Positions 50,703 through 64,000 of a DNA stretch of 64,000 nt are shown here, one piece after another. The stretch is from Gordonia rubripertincta. GTDB taxonomy: Bacteria > Actinomycetota > Actinomycetes > Mycobacteriales > Mycobacteriaceae. Below the pieces are notes generated by a model. That model was not told the origin of the DNA, made no database searches, and was given only the letters and a program-made list of their open reading frames with translations. Positions within the stretch are counted from its first letter, which is position 1. Each line of letters begins with the position of its first letter. The stretch covers positions 5,110,651 through 5,174,650 of the forward strand of contig NZ_CP136136.1 in the NCBI RefSeq assembly GCF_038024875.1, in the 5' to 3' direction. A program made the translations under genes and the position numbers.

Positions 50703-52541
50703 ATGACCCAGACGATGGAGCCGGTGGTCAGCACCGGCCGCACCCCACAGCAGCGCGTCGACGCGTGGCTGGAGGAGTTCGAAGCTGCGCTGGCCGCACT
50801 GGATGTCGGACGCGCGACAAGTGCGTTCCTCACCGACAGCTACTGGCGCGATCTCACGGCCTTCACCTGGAACATCAAGACGGTCGAGGGACACGAGCAG
50901 ATCAGCGACATGCTGACCGCACGGCTCGCCGACACCCGCCCCGCAGGCTTCGCGACGACCGAGACCGCCACCGACGACGGTGACGGCGTGGCATCGGCCT
51001 TCCTCTCCTTCGAGACCGCCGTCGGACGCTGTGAGGGACATGTTCGCATCCGCCCGGACGCCGACGGAGTCGACCGCGCGTGGACGCTCCTCACCACCAT
51101 GCAGGAGCTCAAGGGTTACGAAGAGAACCGCGGCCCCAGCCGCGTGCTCGGTGCCGTACACGGCTCCGATCCCGACACCCGGTCGTGGGCGGAGAAGAAG
51201 GCCGACGAGGAGCGCGAGCTAGGACGGACCGCCCAGCCCTACGTCCTCGTCATCGGCGGCGGACAGGGTGGCATCGCGCTGGGAGCACGGCTTCGGCAGC
51301 TCGGGGTGCCGTCGATCGTCGTCGACCGTCACGAGCGGCCCGGCGACCAGTGGCGTAAGCGCTACAAGTCGCTGTGCCTGCACGACCCGGTCTGGTACGA
51401 CCACCTTCCGTACCTGCCCTTCCCGGAGAACTGGCCGGTTTTCGCTCCCAAGGACAAGATCGGCGACTGGCTCGAGTTCTACACCAAGGTCATGGAGGTC
51501 CCCTACTGGAGCAAGACCACCTGTCTCTCGGCGAACTACGACGAGGAGCAGGAACGGTGGACCGTCGAACTCGACCGTGACGGCGAACGGCTGACGCTTC
51601 ACCCGACGCAGCTCGTGCTCGCGACGGGCATGTCCGGTAAGCCCTCGATCCCCGCGGTTCCGGGTCAGGACATCTTCGCCGGCGAGCAGCATCACTCCAG
51701 CCAGCATCCGGGTCCAGACGCGTACGCCGGCAAGAAGGTCGTCGTGATCGGGTCGAACAACTCTGCTCACGACATCTGCAAGGCGCTCGTCGACAACGGC
51801 GTCGACGCCACGATGGTCCAGCGCTCATCGACCCATATCGTCAAGTCCGATTCACTGCGGTCGATTGCCCTCGGTGGGCTCTACAGCGAGGAGGCCGTCG
51901 CCTCCGGGATGACGACCAAGAAGGCCGATCTCACCTTCGCGTCGTTGCCCTACCGGATCATGCACGAGTTCCAGGTGCCCGTGTACAACCAGATCCGCGA
52001 GCAGGACAAGGAGTTCTACGACCGCCTGGAGGCCGCCGGCTTCAAGCTCGACTTCGGCGACGACGACTCGGGTCTGTTCATGAAGTACCTACGACGCGGC
52101 TCGGGCTACTACATCGACGTCGGTGCCAGCGAGCTCATCGCCAACGGAACCATCAAGCTGGTCCAGGGGCAGCTCGACCACCTGACCGAGAACTCGGTGG
52201 TCCTGGCCGACGGCACCGAGCTCGAGGCCGATGTCGTGGTCTACGCAACAGGATTCGGATCGATGAACGGCTGGGCTGCCGACCTGATGGGTCAGGATGT
52301 CGCGGATCGCGTCGGCAAGGTCTGGGGACTGGGATCGGACACCACGAAGGACCCGGGCCCGTGGGAGGGCGAACAGCGCAACATGTGGAAGCCGACACAG
52401 CAACCGGGCCTCTGGTTCCACGGCGGCAACCTTCATCAGTCCCGCCACTACTCGCTCTACCTGGCTCTCCAGCTGAAGGCCCGGTACGAAGGGCTCGACA
52501 CCCCGGTCTACGGACTGGCCGAGGTCCATCACCTCAGCTGA
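50703..52541 (+). CDS. NTF2-like domain fused to flavin-containing monooxygenase
   Basis: Residues about 15-155 are an NTF2/SnoaL-like domain (VDAWLEEFEAALAALDVGRATSAFLTDSYWRDLTAFTWNIKTVEG). Residues from about 178 form the FMO: FAD site VLVIGGGQGGIALGARL, the FxGxxxH motif (FAGEQHHSSQH) and the NADPH site KVVVIGSNNSAHDI, followed by DVVVYATGFGS near the C-terminus. The HSSQ pattern places it nearer the YUCCA type of FMO than Baeyer-Villiger enzymes, which end that motif in Trp. It would oxygenate a small molecule at the expense of NADPH. ATG at 50703 is used; the one at 50700 is too close to AGGAG. It is divergent from the GAF regulator. Confidence 0.88.
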   Translation: MTQTMEPVVSTGRTPQQRVDAWLEEFEAALAALDVGRATSAFLTDSYWRDLTAFTWNIKTVEGHEQISDMLTARLADTRPAGFATTETATDDGDGVASAFLSFETAVGRCEGHVRIRPDADGVDRAWTLLTTMQELKGYEENRGPSRVLGAVHGSDPDTRSWAEKKADEERELGRTAQPYVLVIGGGQGGIALGARLRQLGVPSIVVDRHERPGDQWRKRYKSLCLHDPVWYDHLPYLPFPENWPVFAPKDKIGDWLEFYTKVMEVPYWSKTTCLSANYDEEQERWTVELDRDGERLTLHPTQLVLATGMSGKPSIPAVPGQDIFAGEQHHSSQHPGPDAYAGKKVVVIGSNNSAHDICKALVDNGVDATMVQRSSTHIVKSDSLRSIALGGLYSEEAVASGMTTKKADLTFASLPYRIMHEFQVPVYNQIREQDKEFYDRLEAAGFKLDFGDDDSGLFMKYLRRGSGYYIDVGASELIANGTIKLVQGQLDHLTENSVVLADGTELEADVVVYATGFGSMNGWAADLMGQDVADRVGKVWGLGSDTTKDPGPWEGEQRNMWKPTQQPGLWFHGGNLHQSRHYSLYLALQLKARYEGLDTPVYGLAEVHHLS

Positions 52542-52557
52542 GTCCAGGGAGACGACG

Positions 52558-52589
52558 AATGCCCCGCGACCGGATGGTCGTGGGGCATT
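52558..52589 (+). terminator. Terminator after the FMO gene
   Basis: AATGCCCCGCGACC and GGTCGTGGGGCATT form a 14-pair stem (one G-T) around GGAT, 17 bases after the stop codon. Confidence 0.8.
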
Positions 52590-52609
52590 CTCATGTGTGG
52601 GTGGAAATG

Positions 52610-52649
52610 CATTGTGGCCCTACACGATTACTCGTGTAGGGCCACAATG
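52610..52649 (-). terminator. Terminator of the rrn operon
   Basis: An 18-base perfect stem (CATTGTGGCCCTACACGA and its complement) with loop TTAC lies just beyond the 5S 3' end on the minus strand. It is the last element of the operon. Confidence 0.85.
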
Positions 52650-52659
52650 GGATGTTGTG

Positions 52660-52777
52660 TTCGGCGGTGTCCTACTCTCCCACACTGATTAAGGTGCAGT
52701 ACCATTGGCGCTGGAGGGCTTAGCTTCCGGGTTCGGAATGGGGCCGGGCGTTTCCCCTCCGCTATGGCCGCCGTAAC
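52660..52777 (-). rRNA. rrf: 5S ribosomal RNA
   Basis: The minus strand reads TTACGGCGGCCATAGCGG at the 5' end and GGACACCGCCGAAC at the 3' end, with CCCGGCCCCATTCCGAACCC and GTGGGAGAGTAGG inside, the usual 5S core. The end stem GGCGGC/GCCGCC closes it. Ends are placed by pairing; one or two bases of error are possible. Confidence 0.97.
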
Positions 52778-52890
52778 TCTATGAAACAACCAACAAACCG
52801 GTCATTTGTTTGTTTGTGTGTTGTCTCAGAAGATGCATAGTGGATGCGAACACACCAAAAAGAGTTGTTTTGGTGATGTTGTGGGTGTTG

Positions 52891-58006
<5,116 letters not shown>

Positions 58007-58512
58007 AAAAATAGTGAAACAAAAACCAGCACCCACAAGCGCCAGCGTTTCAACACAATCAGGAAAGCAAACCTGACCAATCCAAAACTAGCAAATGTGA
58101 CACCCCAGACGGGGCCGAGCGCCACACAAAAAACAAACATCCACATCAATAAAGATGCTCGATGCCAAAAAATGGCATCAGACAATTCATCATCACACTA
58201 TCGAGTTCTCAAAGAACACACACCCACCAGCTACACACCCCCACAAGGGCTCTCACCAGCAGACCAGGTTCAGACTATCCGCGTCACACCCGTCTCCGGG
58301 GCAACTCTTCCAGCCTACCAGACCCCCACCACGACCCGCAAACCCGAAGTTCGCGACCCACAACAGAGACCCAGCCACCCCAAACCGCATCCAAGACACA
58401 AGGACTCGAACCACAAATTCAGGGGCGGTCAGCAACAAACCCGATCTCCACTCCCCATCACCAGACCCTCTCAGGCCGGCCGGGGCGGCGCCGTGGCGCG
58501 CTGACTCGACAT
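58007..58512. other. rrn leader region
   Basis: About 500 bases between the promoter and the 16S gene on the minus strand. At 58194-58216 the segment TTCTTTGAGAACTCGATAGTGTG is the conserved boxA-like anti-termination element. Nearby GATGCCA/TGGCATC makes a small hairpin, perhaps part of the processing stem. No protein-coding gene is supported. Confidence 0.7.
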
Positions 58513-58541
58513 AAGTTACGCACGTGGGTCGTCAGCGTCAA
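58513..58541 (-). promoter_or_regulatory. rrn promoter
   Basis: On the minus strand TTGACG (-35, 58541-58536) and TAACTT (-10, 58518-58513) are separated by exactly 17 bases. It is the best sigma-70/SigA-like promoter in the region and lies about 500 bases before the 16S gene, as is usual for actinobacterial rrn operons. Confidence 0.75.
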
Positions 58542-58828
58542 ATCGCCTGGTCAGAGGGTACGCCCGGGGATCAACATCGAGGTCGGCGCACACACCGAGG
58601 GAACAGCGGTCCGTCTTCGAGTGCCTCGCTACGGAATACCGCTCCCAATGTCCGCCCCCAGGGGCCGGCCGACGACGCAACATGGCACCGACATCTGTGC
58701 AGGGTGGATTGGATTCCAGGACCGAGTTGCTGGGCAACGGTTCTCACGGCGGTTCTCAGTACAGCCACTCCCCCGGGCGCTCAAGTCTGCTCGTGGCCGG
58801 TGAAACACGATCCACTCCGCCAAAAGCA

Positions 58829-58862
58829 AGAACCCCCGCCCGGGCATCCCGGGCGGGGGTTC
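58829..58862 (-). terminator. Terminator of tRNA-fMet
   Basis: A 16-pair stem AGAACCCCCGCCCGGG/CCCGGGCGGGGGTTCT with a 3-base loop, followed on the minus strand by TGCTTTTGG, lies just after the tRNA 3' end. Confidence 0.85.
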
Positions 58863-58867
58863 TGTGT

Positions 58868-58944
58868 TGGTAGCGGGGACAGGATTTGAACCTGCGACCT
58901 CTGGGTTATGAGCCCAGCGAGCTACCGAGCTGCTCCACCCCGCG
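58868..58944 (-). tRNA. Initiator tRNA-Met (anticodon CAT), CCA encoded
   Basis: The acceptor strand CGCGGGG pairs with CCCCGCT except at position 1-72 (C-U mismatch), and the anticodon stem carries the three consecutive GC pairs (GGG/CCC) that mark initiator tRNAs. The anticodon is CAT in loop CTCATAA. The 3' end ACCA is encoded. It follows the rrn promoter region and is transcribed separately. Confidence 0.97.
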
Positions 58945-59171
58945 TTGGTGAACACAACGTTACACACGCGATTGTCAGCGATGCAAATCGACTCCACAAC
59001 CGCCCGTGACCAGCACAGATACCTGTGATGGCGGCCACCGACGCGGTACGCGCGAGTCACGACGACGCATCACTCGCCATCGGCCGGCGGCGATCGTTGT
59101 GAGCTGGGTCACTCTCGGGCGTAGACTCGGCGCTACCCGAACCGGGCCGACCCACCACCGAGGAGGGAACC

Positions 59172-59471
59172 ATGTCCACCCACTTCCACCATGAGAGCCA
59201 CGGCAACCACCCGCTCAGTTTCGTCGGTTTCCTACTCACACTCGGCGGTTTCTTGTCGGCCGCACTGTGGCTGGTCCACATGGCTGCCGGCAACACGGGC
59301 CTTGCAGTTCTCTTCGCGCTGGTCATGCTCGCCGCGTTCACTTGCGCGATCTCGATCTTCTACACGATCGGCCACCGGTATCACCACAGCCCGGTCCTGC
59401 CGGACAACACAGATGCAGAAACCGAGCGCTACATCCGCAAGTATCGCGGAGCCGGGCGTACCGCCCACTGA
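59172..59471 (+). CDS. Small two-helix membrane protein, paralogue of the 34643 gene
   Basis: The 99-residue protein has a His-rich start (STHFHHESHGNH), helices LSFVGFLLTLGGFLSAALWLVHM and GLAVLFALVMLAAFTCAISIFYTI, and the tail TERYIRKYRGAGR shared with the protein at 34643. GAGGAGGG precedes the ATG. No function known. Confidence 0.8.
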   Translation: MSTHFHHESHGNHPLSFVGFLLTLGGFLSAALWLVHMAAGNTGLAVLFALVMLAAFTCAISIFYTIGHRYHHSPVLPDNTDAETERYIRKYRGAGRTAH

Positions 59472-59543
59472 AGCGCTCGGTTTCTCGTTGACGCCGGTCG
59501 ATGCACCCTGATCCCAGGGCGCATCGACCAGGCTCTGTCCGGC

Positions 59544-62534
59544 CTAGTTCTGCTCGGGCAGTGATTCGTACTGTGCGACAGCCTTGTTCAGCTGATCGAG
59601 GGCCTGACCGTAACCGGCGAAGTCGCCCTTGGTCTGCGCATCGCGCAGCGCGCCGAGGGCATCCCCGATCGCCTTCACCGCGGCGTCGCGTTCGGGTGTT
59701 CCGCCCTGCGGCGGCGTCGGCAGCTGCGGGTTCGTCGTGCCACCCTGCTGCTCGGACTGGTCCGGCTCGTTCTCGGACTGCTGCTCGCCGGGAACCACAC
59801 CGGCGGCCGGCGTGATCCCGACCTGGCGCAGCGCCTCGGCTGTCGTCGGCGCGTAACCGATCCGGGCCTCACGCTCCTTCGGCTCGTAGCGGGTGATCAC
59901 CCGGAAGAGCCGCGGGAAGGCTTCTTCGCCCTGGGCCTGTGCGTACATCGGAACCACGTAGAGGATTCCGTTGTCGCCGACCGGCAGCGTCAGCAGGTTA
60001 CCGAACGTCACCTTGGCCGTGTTCTCGAGAGCCTTCAGCGATTCGGCGACTCGACCATCGGTCTTCATCGGGTTGAAGGCCTGCTTCGGTCCCGACCGCT
60101 GGCTGTTGCTCGGGAGCTCCTTGACGGTGATCTGCCCGTAGTTCGACGGGTCCGACGAGACGGTGATGTAGGCACCGAGGATCGGCCGGTTGAGTCGGGT
60201 GAGCACAGAGGTGAGCTGGAACGATGCCTGCTTGCTCTCCGGATCCGAGGCCACGAAGTAGTACGGCGGCTGATCGAGTCCGCGCTGTTCTGCGTCGGGG
60301 CTCGTCGGATCGGAGGGCACCGACCAGAAATCGTTCGCCTGGAAGAACGTCCCCGGGGTGTCGACGTGGTAGCGCGTCAGGAGCGCCCGCTGGATCTTGA
60401 ACAGATCTTCCGGGTATCGGACGTGCTCGCGCAGCGAGGTCTGCTTGTCGAACTCGGCACGCGAGGCGACGGAATCCGGGAACACCTTCATCCAGGTCTT
60501 GAGGACAGGGTCCTCGGTGTCGACCTCGTACAGCTGGACCTCACCGGTGTAGGCGTCGACCGTGGCCTTCACCGAGTTGCGAACGTACGACACGGTCTTG
60601 TTGACCTGCGTGCGTCCGGTCTGCCCGGGGTTGAGGTCCTGGGCGTCGGCGGTCGCGCTCTGCAGCGACATCGGCTGCGAGTACGGGAAGTTGTCGAGGG
60701 TGGTGTACCCGTCGACGATCCACTTGATCGAGCCGTCCTCCATGACCGCGGGATAGGTCTTGGAGTCGACGGTCAGCCACGGCGCGACCTGCTTGACGCG
60801 GTCCCGCGGATCGCGGTTGTAGATGATCTTCGACGCCGAGGTGATCTCCCCCGACAGCAGGAAGTTGCGCTCCGCGTACTTGCCCGCATAGAGCAGGCGG
60901 CTGAACCAGTTGCTCAGCGGGACGCCCGCCGGGCCCTGGTAGGTGTACTTGGCGTCGCCCATGTCGTGCTCGCGGGGCTCGCCGCCCTCGGAACCGACGA
61001 TCGCGTAGTCGGGATCGATCTTGGCGAGCAGCTCACCGAAGTAGATGCGCGGCTGCGTCACCTTGATCGGGGCATCCCGCTTGTACTGCTCGGTCTGGTA
61101 GTTCGTGGTGTCGCTGACGTAGTAGAACGGGTCACCGCCACCGTCGATGTCGTTCTCGTCGACCGACTCGTTGACCCGGTTCGCCGGCGCGGCGACGAAG
61201 CCGTTGCCATGCGTGTAGACGAGGTGCTTGTTCAACCAGTTCTGCTGGTTCTCGAGGTAGCGGCTCGGGTCGAGCTCACGCACCGCGACGACGAAGTCGC
61301 GGAGTTCGCCGTCGATCTTGTAGCGGTCGACCGCGAGCTGGGTCGGGAAGCCGTAGAAGTTCTGGCGCTGCTGCTGCTGGATGAACGTCGGCGAGACCAC
61401 GTTCGGGTCGAGGATGCGCACGTTCGACAGCGTCGGGAGGTCGCTGTTGACGAGAGCAGGGGTCGCCGGCTGGGCCGTCCAGTCCTTCTGCGTGATCACC
61501 TTGTCCGGCCCGATGCCGTAGGCCTCCCGCGTGGAGTTGATGGCCCGCTGGATGTACTCGGCCTCCTTCTGCGCAGCGTTCGGCTTCACCGAGAACTGCT
61601 CCATGGTGAGAGGCCAGCCCACGCCGATCAGCAGTGCCGAGAACAGCATCAGCACCGTCGCGAGTGCTGGGATGCGCAGGTCGCGCAGCACGACCGCGGC
61701 GAAGAAGGCGACGGCACAGATGATCGCGATCGCCATCAGGATGAGTTTGGACGGCAGGACCGCGTTGATGTCGGTGTAGCTGGCACCCGGGAAGATCTCG
61801 GACTTCCGCGAACTCGACAGCAGGTTGTACCGGTCGAGCCAGTACGCCGCGGCCTTGAGCAACAGGAAGGTTCCGGCCAGGACCGCGAGCTGGATGCGGG
61901 CGGCCATGGTGACCGATCCCCCGCCCTGGCCGAGTCGGATGCCGCCGAAGATGTAGTGGGTGACCAGGTTGGCCAGGAAGGCCACGACGACCACGACGAA
62001 CAACAGGTTCAGCACGAACCGGTAGAACGGCAGGTCGAAGGCGTAGAAGCCGATGTCGAGATTGAACTGCGGGTCCTTCTGACCGAACGAGGTCCCGTGC
62101 AGGAACATCTGGACCGTGGCCCAGGAACCCTGTGCGACGAGACCGGCGAGTGCGCCGATGATCAGTGCCGGCAGCACCGCGAACCAGCGGACCTTGGTCA
62201 TGATGGCGGTCCGGTAGCGCGCGAGCGGGTCGTTGGGTCCCGCAGTCGGCACGAAGACCGGCCGGGACCGGTACGCGAGGGCGACCGCGCCGAAGACGAT
62301 CAGGCCGACCACCAGCGTCGTGGCCAGGAAGAGGATGACGCGGGTCCAGACGACCGTGCTGAACACGCTCGAGTACCCGACGTCGCGGAACCACAGCCAG
62401 TCGGTGGCAAGACCGACCAGTCGTGGTCCGATGAGCAAGAGCACCAGCACGGCGACACCGAGTCCGATGACGATCTTGCTCCTGCGTGACAGTGTCGGCA
62501 TTCCCGCCGGCCCTCGGACGCCCACCAGACCCAC
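59544..62534 (-). CDS. UPF0182 family large membrane protein
   Basis: The 996-residue protein has an N-terminal membrane part of about seven helices (from IVIGLGVAVLVLLLIGPRL through LATVLMLFSALLIGVGWP), then an extracellular part of over 600 residues and an acidic Gln/Pro-rich tail (EQQSENEPDQSEQQGG). Blocks such as DWLWFRDVGYSSVF, FQANDFWSVPSDPT and LPVGDNGILYVVPMYAQ are family landmarks. It corresponds to mycobacterial Rv3193c. Function is unknown. A second possible start is the ATG at 62501; the GTG at 62534 is kept because homologues often carry a similar extra stretch. Confidence 0.9.
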   Translation of the reverse strand: MGLVGVRGPAGMPTLSRRSKIVIGLGVAVLVLLLIGPRLVGLATDWLWFRDVGYSSVFSTVVWTRVILFLATTLVVGLIVFGAVALAYRSRPVFVPTAGPNDPLARYRTAIMTKVRWFAVLPALIIGALAGLVAQGSWATVQMFLHGTSFGQKDPQFNLDIGFYAFDLPFYRFVLNLLFVVVVVAFLANLVTHYIFGGIRLGQGGGSVTMAARIQLAVLAGTFLLLKAAAYWLDRYNLLSSSRKSEIFPGASYTDINAVLPSKLILMAIAIICAVAFFAAVVLRDLRIPALATVLMLFSALLIGVGWPLTMEQFSVKPNAAQKEAEYIQRAINSTREAYGIGPDKVITQKDWTAQPATPALVNSDLPTLSNVRILDPNVVSPTFIQQQQRQNFYGFPTQLAVDRYKIDGELRDFVVAVRELDPSRYLENQQNWLNKHLVYTHGNGFVAAPANRVNESVDENDIDGGGDPFYYVSDTTNYQTEQYKRDAPIKVTQPRIYFGELLAKIDPDYAIVGSEGGEPREHDMGDAKYTYQGPAGVPLSNWFSRLLYAGKYAERNFLLSGEITSASKIIYNRDPRDRVKQVAPWLTVDSKTYPAVMEDGSIKWIVDGYTTLDNFPYSQPMSLQSATADAQDLNPGQTGRTQVNKTVSYVRNSVKATVDAYTGEVQLYEVDTEDPVLKTWMKVFPDSVASRAEFDKQTSLREHVRYPEDLFKIQRALLTRYHVDTPGTFFQANDFWSVPSDPTSPDAEQRGLDQPPYYFVASDPESKQASFQLTSVLTRLNRPILGAYITVSSDPSNYGQITVKELPSNSQRSGPKQAFNPMKTDGRVAESLKALENTAKVTFGNLLTLPVGDNGILYVVPMYAQAQGEEAFPRLFRVITRYEPKEREARIGYAPTTAEALRQVGITPAAGVVPGEQQSENEPDQSEQQGGTTNPQLPTPPQGGTPERDAAVKAIGDALGALRDAQTKGDFAGYGQALDQLNKAVAQYESLPEQN

Positions 62535-62711
62535 TCTCCAAAGCTCTCAATCCGGACAACGCCCTGCGTGACGAGCAAGCCCGGGCGTGGTGCCCACTGT
62601 ACTGGCACCACCCGGGTGCTGATCGCACTCGGGCGTCGGGACAACGATCCGGGATCGGTCCGGGTTCCCCCGGGATCGTCGACGACGGCCTCGTCGGGGC
62701 AAGATGGGCGT

Positions 62712-63269
62712 GTGCCCGACTCCACGACACCCCCGACGACGCCCCGCGGCTTCTCCACCGATGAGCTCGGGAGCGCGTTGAGCGAGATCCTCGACCACGT
62801 AGACGCCGCGGGCTGGGGCCAGACGCCGGCGGTGTTCGCCCTCGTTCCGACCGAGGTCCTGGCGGAGCAGGCACCGGACGTACTCGGCGACGACGCCGAC
62901 TCGCCCCTGACCCCGATCGAGCAGGAGTGCCCCGACCTCGACGCCTTTCTGGCGTCGGCGATCTGGCCCGACGCCGTCGTCGGCGCCGCAGTGGCCATCG
63001 AGATCGTGGTCGCTCCCCCCGCTCCCGGCGGCGACGGCACACCGCGTTACGTCGCGGACGGAACCGATTCGGCCGCAAGCAATTCCGATGGCGCGTCGAA
63101 GCCGGCGCGTCTGGTGGCGGGTGTGCTGCGGGGCGGCCAGGACCTCGCCATCATGCGGTTACGTCATCAGTCGGGCGAGGAGATCGAGACCCTCACGCAC
63201 CCGCAGCTCGGGACCGAGCTGCGTGTGGCGCTCGCCGGCACCTTCACACCCGACGAACCCGGGGCCTGA
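62712..63269 (+). CDS. PPA1309-family conserved protein
   Basis: The 185-residue soluble protein reads ELGSALSEILDHVDAAGWGQTPAVFALVPTEVL, LTPIEQECPDLDAFLASAIWPDAVVGAAVAIEIVV, then a poorly conserved loop and LVAGVLRGGQDLAIMRLRHQ. This is the actinobacterial PPA1309 pattern. Function unknown. The start is a GTG at 62712. It lies between UPF0182 and the Lon-like protease, convergent with the latter, an order I associate with the Rv3192-Rv3194 region. Confidence 0.8.
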   Translation: MPDSTTPPTTPRGFSTDELGSALSEILDHVDAAGWGQTPAVFALVPTEVLAEQAPDVLGDDADSPLTPIEQECPDLDAFLASAIWPDAVVGAAVAIEIVVAPPAPGGDGTPRYVADGTDSAASNSDGASKPARLVAGVLRGGQDLAIMRLRHQSGEEIETLTHPQLGTELRVALAGTFTPDEPGA

Positions 63270-63292
63270 ACCGCAGGCACGAGAACCACCGG

Positions 63293-64000
63293 TCAACAGG
63301 TCGGGGCCGGGCGTCCTTCGCCGATGGCGTCGAGCGCGTCGACCGCGCCGTCGAGCGTCTCGACCTTCACCAGCTCGAGGCCGTCGGGACGGTCGGACAC
63401 GGCCTCCGCACAGTTGCGGGCCGGGACCAGGAACACCGTGGCACCGGCGTCGTGCGCCGCCCGGGTCTTGTGGGTGATGCCCCCGATCGGCCCGACGTCC
63501 CCGTCGGCGGTGATGGTGCCGGTTCCCGCGATGAACTTGCCGTGGGTGAGCTCGCCCGGGCTCAACTGGTCGATGACCGACAGCGCCAGCATCATGCCGG
63601 CCGACGGCCCGCCGATGTCACCGACGGTGTAGGCAACCTTCAGCGACGGGTCGGCGTTGGCGACCTCGGCCGCGACACCGAGGAATCCGGACTTCGCGTC
63701 GTCGGGATGCGGGGCGAGCGTGACGGTCACGGTCTGTGGGGTGCCCTGCCGCACGATCTCCATCGGCAGCACCGTGCCCGGCGGGTTCTTCGACACGACG
63801 TCGCGCAGTTCCTTGCTCGTCTCGACCTCGACTCCCCCGGCCCGGTTGACCACGTCACCGGCCTGGAGGACACCGGCCGCCGGGCCCTCGGCGCCGACGC
63901 CGGCAATCCGCAGGACCGTGGGACGGTCGAGGAAACGCAGCGCCGCGACGGTGGCGTTCTCCTCCGAACCGGTCATCTGCTGGGCGTTCTCCTCCTGAAC
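63293..64000 (-). CDS. PDZ-domain Lon-like serine protease (YlbL type), 5' end off the window
   Basis: At least 235 residues are visible. A PDZ domain (PTVLRIAGVGAEGPAAGVLQAGDVVNRAGGVEV) is followed by a Lon-like catalytic domain with the Ser in GGPSAGMML and the Lys in GGITHKTRAA, the Ser-Lys dyad. The N-terminus, which should hold a membrane helix, lies beyond base 64000. Such YlbL/Rv3194c-type proteases are held at the membrane and cleave extracytoplasmic proteins. Confidence 0.88.
   Translation of the reverse strand, partial: VQEENAQQMTGSEENATVAALRFLDRPTVLRIAGVGAEGPAAGVLQAGDVVNRAGGVEVETSKELRDVVSKNPPGTVLPMEIVRQGTPQTVTVTLAPHPDDAKSGFLGVAAEVANADPSLKVAYTVGDIGGPSAGMMLALSVIDQLSPGELTHGKFIAGTGTITADGDVGPIGGITHKTRAAHDAGATVFLVPARNCAEAVSDRPDGLELVKVETLDGAVDALDAIGEGRPAPTC

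Overview
The window is high-GC chromosomal DNA from an actinobacterium of the mycolic-acid group (Mycobacteriales). Three things support this: the gene order smpB-ftsX-ftsE-(two membrane proteins)-prfB, which I know from Mycobacterium; FadD6-, FadE24/FadE23- and UPF0182-type genes; and a tmRNA tag, ADSNQRDYALAA, one residue from the mycobacterial tag as I remember it. The 16S text, read by eye, looks most like Gordonia. The genus is an inference and was not searched.

Layout. 1-13 kb is an accessory-like mix: a degenerate serine-hydrolase lipoprotein, a DODA-type dioxygenase, an ArsR/SRPBCC pair with a clear palindromic operator, an ABC-F ATPase, aquaporin Z, a repeat-rich membrane protein, a frameshifted flavin reductase beside a RibD-C reductase, an SQR-like flavoprotein, and a multicopper oxidase broken by an in-frame stop next to its probable TetR regulator. 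13-20 kb holds a Nudix gene, a phage-lysin-like amidase with LGFP repeats, and a tightly overlapping five-gene operon: a Tat-type binding lipoprotein, a FecCD permease, an ATPase, and two unrecognised cytoplasmic proteins with a glutamine-amidotransferase-like look. A gene remnant and tRNA-Ala(GGC) follow. 20-33 kb carries a DsbA-like protein, a VIT1/CCC1 transporter, phosphoglucomutase, a hydrolase, a deleted FmdE-like gene, fadD6, a CaiB-type CoA-transferase, an ABC-2 exporter and a Mn/Zn-type ABC importer (mntABC-like).

33-48 kb is conserved core: tmRNA, smpB, ftsX, ftsE, an MscS-type channel, prfB and hisN, then fadE24/fadE23 behind two palindromic operators, a crcB pair and a propionyl/acetyl-CoA ligase. 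smpB and its tmRNA partner lie about 1.2 kb apart, and ftsEX and prfB read the same way. 48-52.5 kb has a truncated PPOX flavoprotein, and a GAF-domain regulator divergent from an NTF2-FMO fusion. 52.6-58.5 kb is a complete rrn operon on the minus strand (16S-23S-5S) with an almost canonical promoter, followed by initiator tRNA-Met. 59-64 kb holds a small membrane protein that is a paralogue of one at 34.6 kb, a UPF0182 protein, a PPA1309-like protein and a Lon-like PDZ protease cut by the window edge.

Four genes are visibly broken (flavin reductase, multicopper oxidase, FmdE-like, PPOX). Two of them differ from intact by a single base, so sequencing error has to be excluded. The best candidate for an undescribed system is the five-gene operon at 14969-19312. 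The NTF2-FMO/GAF regulator pair and the duplicated tmRNA-terminator segment at 32.8/33.5 kb come next.
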